Assembly: GCA_047621945.1 (NCBI GenBank)
Contig: JBLHMK010000010.1
Span: 1-36,524, forward strand
DNA length: 36,524 nt
Direction: 5' to 3'
Origin: JAFMKE01 sp047621945
GTDB lineage: Bacteria > Bacteroidota > Bacteroidia > Chitinophagales > UBA8649
Shown: positions 1-8,620 of the stretch, in pieces
Position numbering within the stretch: the first letter of the stretch is position 1
Layout of the letters: each line of letters starts with the position of its first letter
Translations under genes and position numbers: made by a program
Notes under the pieces: generated by a model
Database searches by the model: none
Seen by the model: only the letters and a program-made list of their open reading frames with translations
What the model was told of the DNA's origin: nothing

Positions 1-324
1 ACATTCCGTTCTTGTATCTGTTCCGGTACTAGAATTGTTAATAGTTAGATTCAATGTAACTAAAGAATCGCATCCATTAGCGGCACCAGCTAAAATGTTA
101 AAAGTAGCGGAAGAATTGTTTGCTGTATAGGTGTTTGAATCAATCCAAGTCAATGAATCGCATGCTGTTTGAGTGTCTGTTCCTGCACTCGAATTATTGA
201 TGGTAAGATCTAGCGTGACTAAGGTATCCCCACTGGCAATTTCAAAAGTAGCGGTGCTATTACTCGCTGAGTAAGTGTTTCCGTCAATCCAAGTTAGCGA
301 ATCACAAGTCGAAATGGAATCTAT
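1..324 (-). repeat. Two full and one cut CDSW-IDG-Y protein repeats in the metalloprotease
   Basis: Two repeat units (324-181, 48 codons; 180-22, 53 codons) and the first seven codons of a third (21-1) are visible. The shared pattern is TDTQ-x-ACDSLTWIDxNTY, then a Ser/Thr/Asn-rich stretch, then CDSLVTLNLTINNSS. The first unit lacks the second Cys motif (it reads SGDTLVTLDL). The same module occurs four times in the secreted protein at 29518-31269. Such beta-rich repeats usually sit between the catalytic part and the T9SS domain of very long secreted proteins. Confidence 0.85.
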
Positions 325-3300
325 CAATATTCCTTCGTAAAGGCTTGTAGAAGGGCCTAGGATAATTGCCCCAGATCCTCCAGAAAAACTAGTAATTCCT
401 GTAAGTTCGGCGTAGTTGACACTATTGGCTGTAGTACCATTAGCACCCGATAGTTGCATGCCATCATAGTCCGGAGCAGTATAGTTGGATCCTAAATTTT
501 TAAACCAATAAAACCCTAATGGATTGGCGTATTTATAAGTGTATGCGCAAGCAGGGAATGTGGATATAAAATTCGCAGCAGCGGATTCAATTGCAGTTCT
601 TTCAGCTGGAGTGTGGTAAAAGCGAACACTGTATGGAGGACTAGGAGCGCCTCCGCCAAAATTGACGTCCCAACTTCGCTCCATTTCAAAACGATGTTCG
701 CCTGGGTTCAATGAATTTGCACAATCGCCTGGGCTGTTTGGTCCCTGATTCTCTTCATAGTAAACGCCATTATCTGAAATCGTTACAAGTGGAAACCCTG
801 GTCCAGCTACCGATAAGTCACCTTGTATAGAGAAGATGATCTCATTACTAGCATTGAAGAAGTGATTCCATCCACTATTGTCTGTGCAATAAGTGTTAGA
901 TGTTGTTCCATCTAAAGCATATATAAACGGTCTTACATTTACGGTTACTGAATAATCGTTTGTTGTATTACATGGGCCTTCTCTTCTCGCATAAAAAGTT
1001 TGTGTACTGTCTGCGGTAACAGAAACAATGCTTCCTGTCCCTAGAGATGTTCCTGTGCCGTTTGGTCCAGTATACCAGTTAATTGTTGCGCCAGGCTCGC
1101 TTACTCCACCGCTAGCAATTAGATTTACTGTTGTATTTGGACAATACACTCCGGGAACAGGCGCAATAGTAGGGGTAGTTGAAGCAGTACATGGCGCATC
1201 AAAACATATTTCTAATCCCCAAGAATCCAAGCTTCCGCCATCTTGATTAAAGCGGTCTTCGACAGTTAATACCCAAGTTCCGTTAGCATCTTCGCTATTA
1301 AAGGCTGCTAGAGATTCTTCTGGTATATAAAACCCTCCATCCGTGGGTGGACAGGGGTAGTTATTATTAGCTGCAGCATCATCAAAGTTAATATCGAAAT
1401 CATTCTGATTGTTACATATTTTATCAAGTAAGATAACGGAAGTGGCACTTGGACTGCTTAGGGTGAAAATGAGGTCGCTGATGTATGTATGATCACCAGT
1501 AAGATTGATCACGTTGATATCATTAATTATCCCTAAAGCTCCACTAATAAAAATATTAGAGGTAATGGTTGGTGTACCTGATCCGGAAATGGATACAGGA
1601 ATGTCTGTGCTAGAGTATATAACGCAATTAATCGTAGTAAATGAGAAGATGTTGCTTGTTACAGTGTCACATTCATTCCAGGCTTCTACTTGCCAGTAGA
1701 TAGTTGTATTGGGAGGCAGGGTTCCTGAAGTATAACTTTCAGCAGTCAAGCTATCTTCTGATTCCAGTGTTGTTGACAATCCTGAATGAGTTGAAAGTAC
1801 GATATCATAATAACTAAAGTCTGTAATTGTGGACCAAGTAATATTTATTGGGGAGCTGATGCCCGTAGCAGTGTTTGCTGGAGTCAGCGCATTAATTGTT
1901 CCAGATAAGTTTGGAAATATTTCTATACTTGCATTGATTGTTTTCGTTCCAAATGTACTGGTGGAAGCCAATAGGCTAAAGTTGTAAAGACCTGGAGTTA
2001 CTGCGTTTGTATTAGAAATTGTGAATATTGAACCATAAGCCGGCGCTTGGGAATTATTTGAAAAATTAAAAGACAATCCTGCCGGAAGCCCCGTGGTACT
2101 TAGGGTTACAGTGTCTGTAATAACACCCAAGAAACCTACCGTCAGGTTATATATAGCATCATCTCCTGGACATAAACTGATGTTGGAATTAGAGCTAGTA
2201 AAAGTGAAATCATTAACAAGTGCTGTAATCGTAAAGGTATTGTCTGAAACATCGTAGAAGGTGCCGTTTGCGCATTGAACAATGACTAACGCATCTGTTG
2301 TACTTATATTAGGAACAGAAATTAGTTGACTACCATCATTTGTTACATTATTGGCTAAGGTGTCGGGAAATGAAACGCCTCCATCATAGGAGATTAAAAT
2401 ATTAACGTTCGCACAACTGATAGGGGAGGCATCTGTATTGGCAACGTTCCAGGTTACCGTATCATTAGAGTTTCCTGTCCATGTTATTCCTGTGGCACTT
2501 GGATAATTTACGACAAAAGGGCCGGCAGAACCTACTACGTTAACCGTTATGTCTTCATGATCATTACATCCGCCGCCTGGATTGTTATCTCTGACTAGTA
2601 CTCTAAAGTCCATACTTCTGGTTACTGACGGAAGAACTTCCCACGTAGGTGTTACGCCTGCTATAACATCGGGTAGCCTTGGAAAATATCGAGTGGGGTT
2701 TGTGCTTGGGTCAAAACTTCTAAAAGCTGGACCGTCAGTATTTGTAGATACTGGAGGCATGGTAGCCGAGGCATTATCCATTTGTTCCCAGCAATAAGTT
2801 AAGGTATTGGCTGCATTAGGGTCTGTCGCAAAGGCCGTTAAACTAAAGGGGGTATTTGCCGGAATACTGACAGTTGTAAAAGGCACACTTACGGAAGGCG
2901 CTAGATTTCCTAAGGGAGTTTTAACGGGGCACAGATTTCCTGAACCCAATATGAAAGAACCCATTTCCTCTAAGCTTATTCCGTGAAAATAATCGTCGCT
3001 ATTACTTTGAACGTTAGGTGCGCAAATTCCTGCGTAGCCCATAATGGTTGATGCACTTCCTGGCTCCATAGCCGTCGCATTATTCCTATTGCAAGAATTG
3101 TTTTGGGTATGGTTAGCGCCAAATTGATGTCCCATTTCATGGGCTACGTAGTCAATGTCAAAAGGGTCACCTACCGGGGCTCCACTTCCGGTTACTCCTC
3201 TGGCTTTGTTTCCGGAACAAGGAGAGAATAACTGCGCTAAACCACCACTGTTAGTGCCGAATATGTGCCCTATGTCGTAATTAGCAGATCCAATAACAGC

Positions 3301-4158
3301 ATCCGTGTTGGTCTGATTCTCGTTAATCATAGCGTTTGTATTCCCATTAGAAAAAGGGTCTGTTGCTGCGTTAGTATATATGATTAAATTGTTATTAGCA
3401 ATGATATTCATGTGAATAGCGATGTCTCTTTCAAATATGCCATTCACTCTATTCATGGTGGTTACTTGAGCTGCTAGAGCTTGAGCAACCGTTCCTCCAT
3501 GGAAAGTCGTATATTCCCCAGTAGCGGATACCGCTAAACGGTAAGTCCTTAATTCGCAAGAACCAAAACTCTTGTGCGTTCCATTAGAGTTGCTTGTACT
3601 TGGTAATGAAGGAAGTTTGTCATCTAAATGGCAAATTAAGGCTTCATTTTCTCGATGGAAATCTTTTTTATAGTAGGAAAAGTAATGATTGAGGTCTCCC
3701 AAGTGCATAATTGGATCAATAAAAACGGTTCCTTTATCAGTTCCGAGAATCATTCCATGAAATCCTTGCGGAGTTAAATCGAAACGAGCATACCAATTAG
3801 GGTGTTCTGAATTGTAAGCAACAAAAGTTTTGATGCCAGGAAATTTTTCAATTAGCTCCAAATCATAAACTGGAGATTCTACTAAATTAAAATGCTCAAA
3901 TTCACCTGTTGGCATAGGGACCGAAATCTGAATAGGCGAATTTAAAATGGACCCAATTTGATTTTCAAGAGGGGCATTAAAAATATACGATTTGATACTT
4001 TGATATTCTAGTTCGAAAGCGAGATATTTTTCGGGGAAAATAAATTGTTGCCCTTGAAGATTGAGCTCTTGAAAATTTCTTTCACTCCAAAAATTTTCTT
4101 GAGAATAGGAGAGGACAATTGTGAAAAAAAATAAACAAGACAGTATAAAATATTTCAT
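1..4158 (-). CDS. Secreted reprolysin-like (metzincin) zinc metalloprotease, 3' end outside window
   Basis: The frame is open from an ATG at 4158 to the left window edge (1386 codons without a stop), so the C-terminus is missing. Residues 1-20 are a signal peptide (basic start, then a hydrophobic stretch ending near SYSQ). The zinc site HEMGHQFGANH lies at residues 340-350, a full HExxHxxGxxH metzincin motif, followed about 30 residues later by a Met-turn (TIMGYAG). Ig/fibronectin-like segments follow, then a proprotein-convertase P-domain at about 845-983 (DANGTWVLTVED, then DSWGLEICF), another Ig-like stretch, and from about residue 1279 repeats with CDSLTWIDGNTY. I infer an exported, T9SS-secreted multidomain protease acting on extracellular protein; the expected sorting domain would lie beyond the edge. 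The gene stands alone, divergent from the GH3 gene. The family call is strong; the substrate is unknown. Confidence 0.9.
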   Translation of the reverse strand, partial: MKYFILSCLFFFTIVLSYSQENFWSERNFQELNLQGQQFIFPEKYLAFELEYQSIKSYIFNAPLENQIGSILNSPIQISVPMPTGEFEHFNLVESPVYDLELIEKFPGIKTFVAYNSEHPNWYARFDLTPQGFHGMILGTDKGTVFIDPIMHLGDLNHYFSYYKKDFHRENEALICHLDDKLPSLPSTSNSNGTHKSFGSCELRTYRLAVSATGEYTTFHGGTVAQALAAQVTTMNRVNGIFERDIAIHMNIIANNNLIIYTNAATDPFSNGNTNAMINENQTNTDAVIGSANYDIGHIFGTNSGGLAQLFSPCSGNKARGVTGSGAPVGDPFDIDYVAHEMGHQFGANHTQNNSCNRNNATAMEPGSASTIMGYAGICAPNVQSNSDDYFHGISLEEMGSFILGSGNLCPVKTPLGNLAPSVSVPFTTVSIPANTPFSLTAFATDPNAANTLTYCWEQMDNASATMPPVSTNTDGPAFRSFDPSTNPTRYFPRLPDVIAGVTPTWEVLPSVTRSMDFRVLVRDNNPGGGCNDHEDITVNVVGSAGPFVVNYPSATGITWTGNSNDTVTWNVANTDASPISCANVNILISYDGGVSFPDTLANNVTNDGSQLISVPNISTTDALVIVQCANGTFYDVSDNTFTITALVNDFTFTSSNSNISLCPGDDAIYNLTVGFLGVITDTVTLSTTGLPAGLSFNFSNNSQAPAYGSIFTISNTNAVTPGLYNFSLLASTSTFGTKTINASIEIFPNLSGTINALTPANTATGISSPINITWSTITDFSYYDIVLSTHSGLSTTLESEDSLTAESYTSGTLPPNTTIYWQVEAWNECDTVTSNIFSFTTINCVIYSSTDIPVSISGSGTPTITSNIFISGALGIINDINVINLTGDHTYISDLIFTLSSPSATSVILLDKICNNQNDFDINFDDAAANNNYPCPPTDGGFYIPEESLAAFNSEDANGTWVLTVEDRFNQDGGSLDSWGLEICFDAPCTASTTPTIAPVPGVYCPNTTVNLIASGGVSEPGATINWYTGPNGTGTSLGTGSIVSVTADSTQTFYARREGPCNTTNDYSVTVNVRPFIYALDGTTSNTYCTDNSGWNHFFNASNEIIFSIQGDLSVAGPGFPLVTISDNGVYYEENQGPNSPGDCANSLNPGEHRFEMERSWDVNFGGGAPSPPYSVRFYHTPAERTAIESAAANFISTFPACAYTYKYANPLGFYWFKNLGSNYTAPDYDGMQLSGANGTTANSVNYAELTGITSFSGGSGAIILGPSTSLYEGILIDSISTCDSLTWIDGNTYSASNSTATFEIASGDTLVTLDLTINNSSAGTDTQTACDSLTWIDSNTYTANNSSATFNILAGAANGCDSLVTLNLTINNSSTGTDTRTEC

Positions 4159-4309
4159 GGTTGATACTTGGTTTTGAAAGTCAAATATAGCTAAAAGCAT
4201 GATCTCCAAATCTGAGAAGAACAAGGTGGGGTTCTTAGTTATCTACATTCTTATACGAAAGTATAACAAGCATAGTTGCAATTTAGTTTTTAATTGTAAT
4301 TTTGGCGTA

Positions 4310-5815
4310 ATGAAGTATTTAAAATACTTGTTAAATCCAATTGCAAGTCGAATAACTAGGAGAATTAAAGAAAATCATAATAATGGTGTTGTAAGTCAGA
4401 TAGATACGTTGACTTACTTAATCAAAAACTCCAAAGGAACTAGTTTCGGAAAGGATCATAATTTCGATGAAATCAGCTTGTATTATGACTTTTATTGTCA
4501 AGTTAAAATTAGTGATTATGAAGGGCTAAAACCTTACATAGACAGAGTAAGAAATGGCGAAAAAAATGTACTTTGGAAAGGAAGACCTATCTATTTTGCC
4601 AAGACAAGTGGAACCACAAGCGGGTCAAAATATATACCCATAACTAAAGACTCAATTGGTCATCATATTAAAGCCGCACGAAATAGTTTATTTGCTTATG
4701 TGACTGAAAAAAAGGAAGCAATTTTCTTTTCAAGAAAAATGATTTTCCTTCAAGGTAGTCCAGAATTGACCACCGAAAATGGAATCAAAATTGGACGATT
4801 ATCAGGCATCGCTTACCATCATGTTCCGAGTTGGCTTTTAGGGAATAGACTTCCTTCATATGAGACTAATTGTATTGAAAATTGGGATGAAAAATTGAGT
4901 GCCATTGTTGAAGAAACGGACAAAGAAAAAATGTCTTTATTAAGTGGTATCCCTCCATGGTGTGTAATGTATTTCGAGCAACTCCTTCAAAAAACGGGAG
5001 CCAAAGATTTGAAAGAACTCTATCCAGATTTGCAATTATATGTTCATGGAGGAGTTAATTACCAACCGTACAAAAGCAAAATGGAAGCTTTACTAGGTAA
5101 AGGAGTAGATACCATTGAAACTTATCCGGCTTCTGAAGGTTTTTTCGCGTACCAAGATAGCCAGCAAGATGAAGGGATGTTATTGAATCTTGAAGGTGGA
5201 ATCTTTTATGAGTTTGTGAAGTCAAGTGAAATTCATGCAAAATCTCCGACTAGGGTGCATTTAGGTGGAATTCAATTGGACCTTGACTATGTATTAATTG
5301 TGAGTACTAATGCAGGTCTTTGGGCCTATAACACGGGCGACACGATAAAATTTGTAAGTATATCTCCTTATCGTATTGTAGTGACAGGAAGAGTAAAGCA
5401 TTTTATATCTGCCTTTGGCGAGCACGTTATTCAGGAGGAAGTTGAAAGGGCTATCAGTCAGGCAAGTAAAAGCTTAGGAATCAAGTACTCAGAGTTTACG
5501 GTAGCTCCTTTAATTGCAGAAAAAGAGGGAGACTCTTGTCATGAGTGGTTTGTAGAAATTGAGAACGACAAGGATGTTGATCTTGCTGCCTTTGCAAGTA
5601 AGTTAGATCGCTTGGTGCAAAAACAGAATAGCTATTACAAGGACTTAAGAGCCGGAGAAATTCTTAGTCAAGCCAAACTCACTGTTATTGATTCAGGTGG
5701 ATTTGCAGCTTACTTTTCTGAACATGACAAAGCTGGGGGACAGAATAAGGTGCAACATTTGGCAAACAATCGCGAATTGGCTGATAAGCTGATGAAGTAT
5801 GTGAAAAACGGTTAA
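4310..5815 (+). CDS. GH3-family acyl-acid amido synthetase-like protein
   Basis: Member of the GH3 branch of the ANL adenylating superfamily. These enzymes activate a carboxylic acid with ATP and, in plants, conjugate it to an amino acid; bacterial members have no settled substrate. The P-loop-like motif TSGTTSGSKYIP lies at about residues 99-110, the second ATP motif YPASEGFFAYQ near residue 270, and the YNTGD motif near residue 344. The length (501 aa) is normal for the family. An in-frame ATG at 4199 would add 37 residues; I prefer 4310 because family homology begins at MKYLKYLLNP. A TAATTTTG element at 4297-4304 with TTG at 4276-4278 resembles a Bacteroidetes promoter, but sits so close that the mRNA would be almost leaderless. 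Downstream, rseP starts after 63 bp, with its own promoter candidate. Confidence 0.85.
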   Translation: MKYLKYLLNPIASRITRRIKENHNNGVVSQIDTLTYLIKNSKGTSFGKDHNFDEISLYYDFYCQVKISDYEGLKPYIDRVRNGEKNVLWKGRPIYFAKTSGTTSGSKYIPITKDSIGHHIKAARNSLFAYVTEKKEAIFFSRKMIFLQGSPELTTENGIKIGRLSGIAYHHVPSWLLGNRLPSYETNCIENWDEKLSAIVEETDKEKMSLLSGIPPWCVMYFEQLLQKTGAKDLKELYPDLQLYVHGGVNYQPYKSKMEALLGKGVDTIETYPASEGFFAYQDSQQDEGMLLNLEGGIFYEFVKSSEIHAKSPTRVHLGGIQLDLDYVLIVSTNAGLWAYNTGDTIKFVSISPYRIVVTGRVKHFISAFGEHVIQEEVERAISQASKSLGIKYSEFTVAPLIAEKEGDSCHEWFVEIENDKDVDLAAFASKLDRLVQKQNSYYKDLRAGEILSQAKLTVIDSGGFAAYFSEHDKAGGQNKVQHLANNRELADKLMKYVKNG

Positions 5816-5849
5816 TTTGCTTATAAATTTGCTTATAAATTGGCTTATT
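5816..5849 (+). repeat. 12-bp tandem repeat in the rseP promoter region
   Basis: TTTGCTTATAAA occurs twice in perfect tandem (5816-5827, 5828-5839) and a third, degenerate copy begins TTGGCTTAT (5840-5848). The array starts directly after the GH3 stop codon. A TAATCTTG element (5855-5862, one mismatch to TAnnTTTG) follows, so the array covers the place where a -33 element for rseP would lie. Confidence 0.7.
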
Positions 5850-5878
5850 TTTCGTAATCTTGCGCTTCAATTATATCT

Positions 5879-7222
5879 ATGGAAACATTCATTACCGTTG
5901 TACAATTTTTTGCAGGATTATCGCTTTTAATTGTTCTTCACGAAGCAGGTCACTTTTTCGCAGCTAAATATTTTGGTGTTCGCGTAGAGAAGTTCTACCT
6001 ATTTTTTGATTTCCTTTTCCCAATGCCAGAAGTGGCAAAATTTGCTTTGTTCAAGAAAAAAATTGGCGATACGGAGTATGGTATCGGTTGGTTTCCCTTT
6101 GGAGGATACGTGCAAATGTCCGGTATCATGGATGAAAGTATGGATACGGATGCATTGAAACAACCTGTTCAGGATCATGAATTTAGATCTAAGCCAGCAT
6201 GGCAACGATTAATCATTCTTTTAGGTGGAATTATCGTTAATATTCTAGTGGCATTCGTTATGTATGCATTGATAGCCGGTATCTGGGGCGATAGCTACGT
6301 GAAAGTAGAAGATCAAACTCACGGTATCTATGTAGATTCTACTGGCGCCGCTTTAGGTTTGCAAAATGGAGATATTGTTACTCATGTAGATGGTAAGAAA
6401 ATAAAGGATGCGAAGAAGGTGAAGCTAGAAATGTTGTTTTCACTAGCAGATAATATCACTTATTTACGTGATGGTCAAGAAGGACAGATAACAGGAATTG
6501 AAAAGACTTTTTACAAGAGTGTAATTGACGATCCGACTGTCCGATTGTTTGAAACGGCTTCTTTGAGCATCATTGATTCTGTATCGAGTAAAGTCTTAGC
6601 TGACAACGGCGTTCTAGCGGGTGACCGAATAGTAAGCTTTGAAGGCGAACCAGTGAACTTTCATCAAGACCTATTAGTATTGAAAAGTGATCATCCTGGA
6701 GAAGTAGTGGAGTTTGAAGTAGATAGAGCAGGAGAGATTTTAACTTTTAGCACCCAGTTGGATGAGAATTCAGCCATGGGATTCTTCGCTAAGAATGATT
6801 TGAAAGTTACGCATAGAGATTACACTATTCTTCAAGCACTTGTAGCAGGTCCGGTTAAATCATGGGAAACACTAGTGTTTTATGTACGTCAGTTCAAGTT
6901 AATGTTTGATCCTGTAGTTAAAGGATTTAGACAGATTGGAGGCTTTGGAACTATTGCTAAATTGTATTCGGGAGGATTCTCTTGGTATTCTTTCTTAGCT
7001 AAAACGGCTTTTCTTTCTATTATTCTAGCCTTCATGAATCTCTTACCTATTCCAGCCTTAGATGGTGGACATGCGGTTTTCACGATTTATGAAATGATCT
7101 TTAGAAAACCTCCTCCTGAGAAGTTTATGTACTATGCGCAGGTAGTAGGAATGATCTTATTGTTCTCACTACTTATTTATGCAAATGGAAATGATTTATT
7201 TAGATGGTTTACTGGTAAATAA
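5879..7222 (+). CDS. rseP: Site-2 intramembrane metalloprotease RseP
   Basis: Inner-membrane zinc protease that cuts transmembrane segments of anti-sigma factors or leftover signal peptides. The catalytic HEAGH is at residues 21-25 within the first membrane segment, and the second zinc ligand motif LPIPALDGGH is near residues 389-398 in the third. Between them lie two PDZ-like segments (about 125-215 and 215-300). A final membrane helix sits near residues 420-435. The length of 447 aa is typical of E. coli RseP and its Bacteroidetes orthologues. The start ATG at 5879 is the first in frame and places HEAGH at the usual distance from the N-terminus. Which anti-sigma factors it serves here cannot be seen; none is encoded in the window. 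Confidence 0.95.
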   Translation: METFITVVQFFAGLSLLIVLHEAGHFFAAKYFGVRVEKFYLFFDFLFPMPEVAKFALFKKKIGDTEYGIGWFPFGGYVQMSGIMDESMDTDALKQPVQDHEFRSKPAWQRLIILLGGIIVNILVAFVMYALIAGIWGDSYVKVEDQTHGIYVDSTGAALGLQNGDIVTHVDGKKIKDAKKVKLEMLFSLADNITYLRDGQEGQITGIEKTFYKSVIDDPTVRLFETASLSIIDSVSSKVLADNGVLAGDRIVSFEGEPVNFHQDLLVLKSDHPGEVVEFEVDRAGEILTFSTQLDENSAMGFFAKNDLKVTHRDYTILQALVAGPVKSWETLVFYVRQFKLMFDPVVKGFRQIGGFGTIAKLYSGGFSWYSFLAKTAFLSIILAFMNLLPIPALDGGHAVFTIYEMIFRKPPPEKFMYYAQVVGMILLFSLLIYANGNDLFRWFTGK

Positions 7223-7236
7223 TTCAAAACAAACTT

Positions 7237-7244
7237 TATATTTG
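7237..7244 (+). promoter_or_regulatory. -7 promoter element of tRNA-Leu
   Basis: TATATTTG matches the Bacteroidetes -7 consensus TAnnTTTG exactly and lies 52 bp before the tRNA. I do not see a convincing -33 element at the usual distance. Confidence 0.6.
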
Positions 7245-7296
7245 TGAATCGTTAATGCATAAGTGGATACGGGAAATGGATGTAAACATCTAAAAT

Positions 7297-7378
7297 GCCC
7301 TGGTGGCGGAATTGGTAGACGCGCTGGATTCAAAATCCAGTTCTTTCGGGAGTGCGGGTTCGATTCCCGCCCGGGGTA
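7297..7378 (+). tRNA. tRNA-Leu (anticodon CAA)
   Basis: A complete class II cloverleaf can be drawn. The acceptor arm is GCCCTGG with CCGGGGT (first pair G-U) and discriminator A. The D-arm contains AATTGGTAGACGC. The anticodon stem CTGGA/TCCAG encloses loop TTCAAAA with anticodon CAA. A long variable arm (TTCTTTCGGGAG) follows, then the T-arm GCGGG-TTCGATT-CCCGC. CCA is not encoded, as is usual in Bacteroidetes. It decodes UUG. Confidence 0.95.
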
Positions 7379-7385
7379 CTGAGAG

Positions 7386-7420
7386 AAAAGCCTAACATAT
7401 TGATTGTTAGGCTTTTCTAT
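7386..7420 (+). terminator. Rho-independent terminator after tRNA-Leu
   Basis: A perfect 12-bp stem, AAAAGCCTAACA (7386-7397) with TGTTAGGCTTTT (7405-7416), has a 7-nt loop and is followed by a T-rich stretch. It lies 8 bp past the tRNA. Confidence 0.85.
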
Positions 7421-7644
7421 TTTTATGAGTAACATTATAGTAACAAAGCAATGGAAATCAAAGGAAATTTAATGAAACAAACCTTGGTTTTACCTCACTA
7501 ACTCAAGGTCCTTATTAAAGATGAAATCCCTTTCTCTTTCTTGAAGAGCATTATTTAATAGAGGATTAATTATGGTGTATTTATTTTTAGCCTTTTAGTA
7601 GAGAACTTCTGTACTATCTATTTTTTCCCATTCGGCTATTTTCT
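7421..7644. other. Non-coding stretch after the tRNA, possible gene debris
   Basis: No intact gene. On the minus strand a 33-codon open piece ending in a stop at 7490-7492 reads protein-like (contains NPLLNNALQERERDF and ends DLELVR), but it lacks a start. It may be the tail of a gene destroyed by insertion next to the tRNA. I do not recognise the family. Confidence 0.25.
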
Positions 7645-7804
7645 CCCACTGTGCGTAGTTTGTCATTACCGTTACTGTCCGTATGGCTTTGCCTACGGAC
7701 TATTATGTTGGTAGCTTTCAGCTACCCACTGTGCGTAGTTTGTCATTACCGTTACTGTCCGTATGGCTTTGCCTACGGACTATTATGTTGGTAGCTTTCA
7801 GCTA
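7645..7804. repeat. Perfect 80-bp tandem duplication of a REP-like double palindrome
   Basis: The unit 7645-7724 is repeated base for base at 7725-7804. Each unit begins CCCACTGTGCGTAGTTTGTC and then carries two hairpins. The first is GTCCGTA-T-GGC-TTT-GCC-TACGGAC (7677-7700 in copy 1). The second is GGTAGC-TTTCA-GCTACC (7710-7726). The array ends 5 bp before the 3' end of the RAYT transposase gene. A diverged inverted copy lies on the other side of that gene, so these are its likely REP substrates. Confidence 0.85.
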
Positions 7805-7809
7805 CCCTT

Positions 7810-8355
7810 TCAAATATATGTAATTTCTAGCAATCCTTTCTCTCCACTATAATCAATGGCACTGCTATATAAATAATCCTCTGGATTCCAAACTACGCCA
7901 GCTCTAACGGGGTTATTGTGAATGTAATCTAAGCGTTGTTCAAACATTTCGCCTTCCAATTCAATCGGATGATTTTCATGTGTCCAAATTTGGTATATTT
8001 TGTTTCGTTTGTGTTTAGATGCATAATAGTTGAATTGATGCAGCAACCATTCTCTTCGGCTTTCATTCTTGTTTTGTATACTTTCAATAATCTGCTTACT
8101 AGTGTGACGCTTAAAGTCTCTTATGGTATTACTTAAACTCCCATTATTGCTAGAAAGAATACAATGGATATGATTTGACATAATTACCCATGCATAAATT
8201 TTCAATTCCTTTACTTTCAGACAATAGGCAAAACTTTCAACGACAATATCACGATATCGTTTTCTTGTGAAAATATCTAACCATCCTACAATTTGAAAAG
8301 TAAGAAAATAACAAGCTTCTTGATCTCTAATTTGGTATCCTTGTTTATCTGACAT
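7810..8355 (-). CDS. REP-associated tyrosine transposase (RAYT, Y1_Tnp family)
   Basis: Single-strand HUH-type nuclease related to IS200/IS605 TnpA. The metal-binding HIH lies at residues 62-64 (context MSNHIHCIL) and the nucleophilic Tyr is Y144 in LDYIHNNPVRAGVV, a signature of the RAYT group. The length of 181 aa is typical. Unlike an IS, RAYTs are usually single-copy and domesticated, and act on REP palindromes that flank their own gene; both flanks here carry such palindromes. The start ATG at 8355 is the first in frame and fits the usual short N-terminus before the YFLTFQ strand. The gene appears intact. Neighbouring genes (tRNA-Leu, IS remnant) fit an insertion-prone region. Confidence 0.9.
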   Translation of the reverse strand: MSDKQGYQIRDQEACYFLTFQIVGWLDIFTRKRYRDIVVESFAYCLKVKELKIYAWVIMSNHIHCILSSNNGSLSNTIRDFKRHTSKQIIESIQNKNESRREWLLHQFNYYASKHKRNKIYQIWTHENHPIELEGEMFEQRLDYIHNNPVRAGVVWNPEDYLYSSAIDYSGEKGLLEITYI

Positions 8356-8481
8356 GAATCAAATATGTATTATTAATATTTAAATAGCCGTTTGAAAATA
8401 CTTAATTTTAAAATGGAGGTTATCCTGACCGTTGTATTCCTTTGTATCTTGCAAATTGTAGCAGATGCTACTTACATAGAA

Positions 8482-8540
8482 GTCCGTAGCTGAAAGCATA
8501 CGGACAGGGTTAGGTGTGGCAAACTACGAAGAGTGCGGGG
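8482..8540. repeat. Diverged, inverted REP-like palindrome upstream of the RAYT gene
   Basis: GTCCGTA (8482-8488) pairs with TACGGAC (8499-8505), the same arms as in the downstream repeats. The loop GCTGAAAGC equals the reverse complement of GCTTTCAGC from the second hairpin of the 80-bp unit. A nearby GGCAAACTACG followed by GTGCGGGG resembles the inverse of the unit start. Orientation is therefore opposite to the tandem copies, and the RAYT gene lies between inverted REPs. Confidence 0.7.
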
Positions 8541-8620
8541 AGAAAGCATCACAAATTACATCTATTGAGAACATTCTATCCTCTCTGTTTTTTGGAGCTA
8601 CTTTCATTAGGGCTCGATGT

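Noticed and set aside
1028..2797. Short plus-strand open frames inside the metalloprotease region
   Set aside because: They lie antisense to the long protease frame, are Thr/Ser/Val-rich mirror translations and have no promoter or domain.
7645..7804. CRISPR array
   Set aside because: Only two copies of an 80-bp unit with no spacers between them; the internal hairpins and the adjacent RAYT gene explain them as REP elements.
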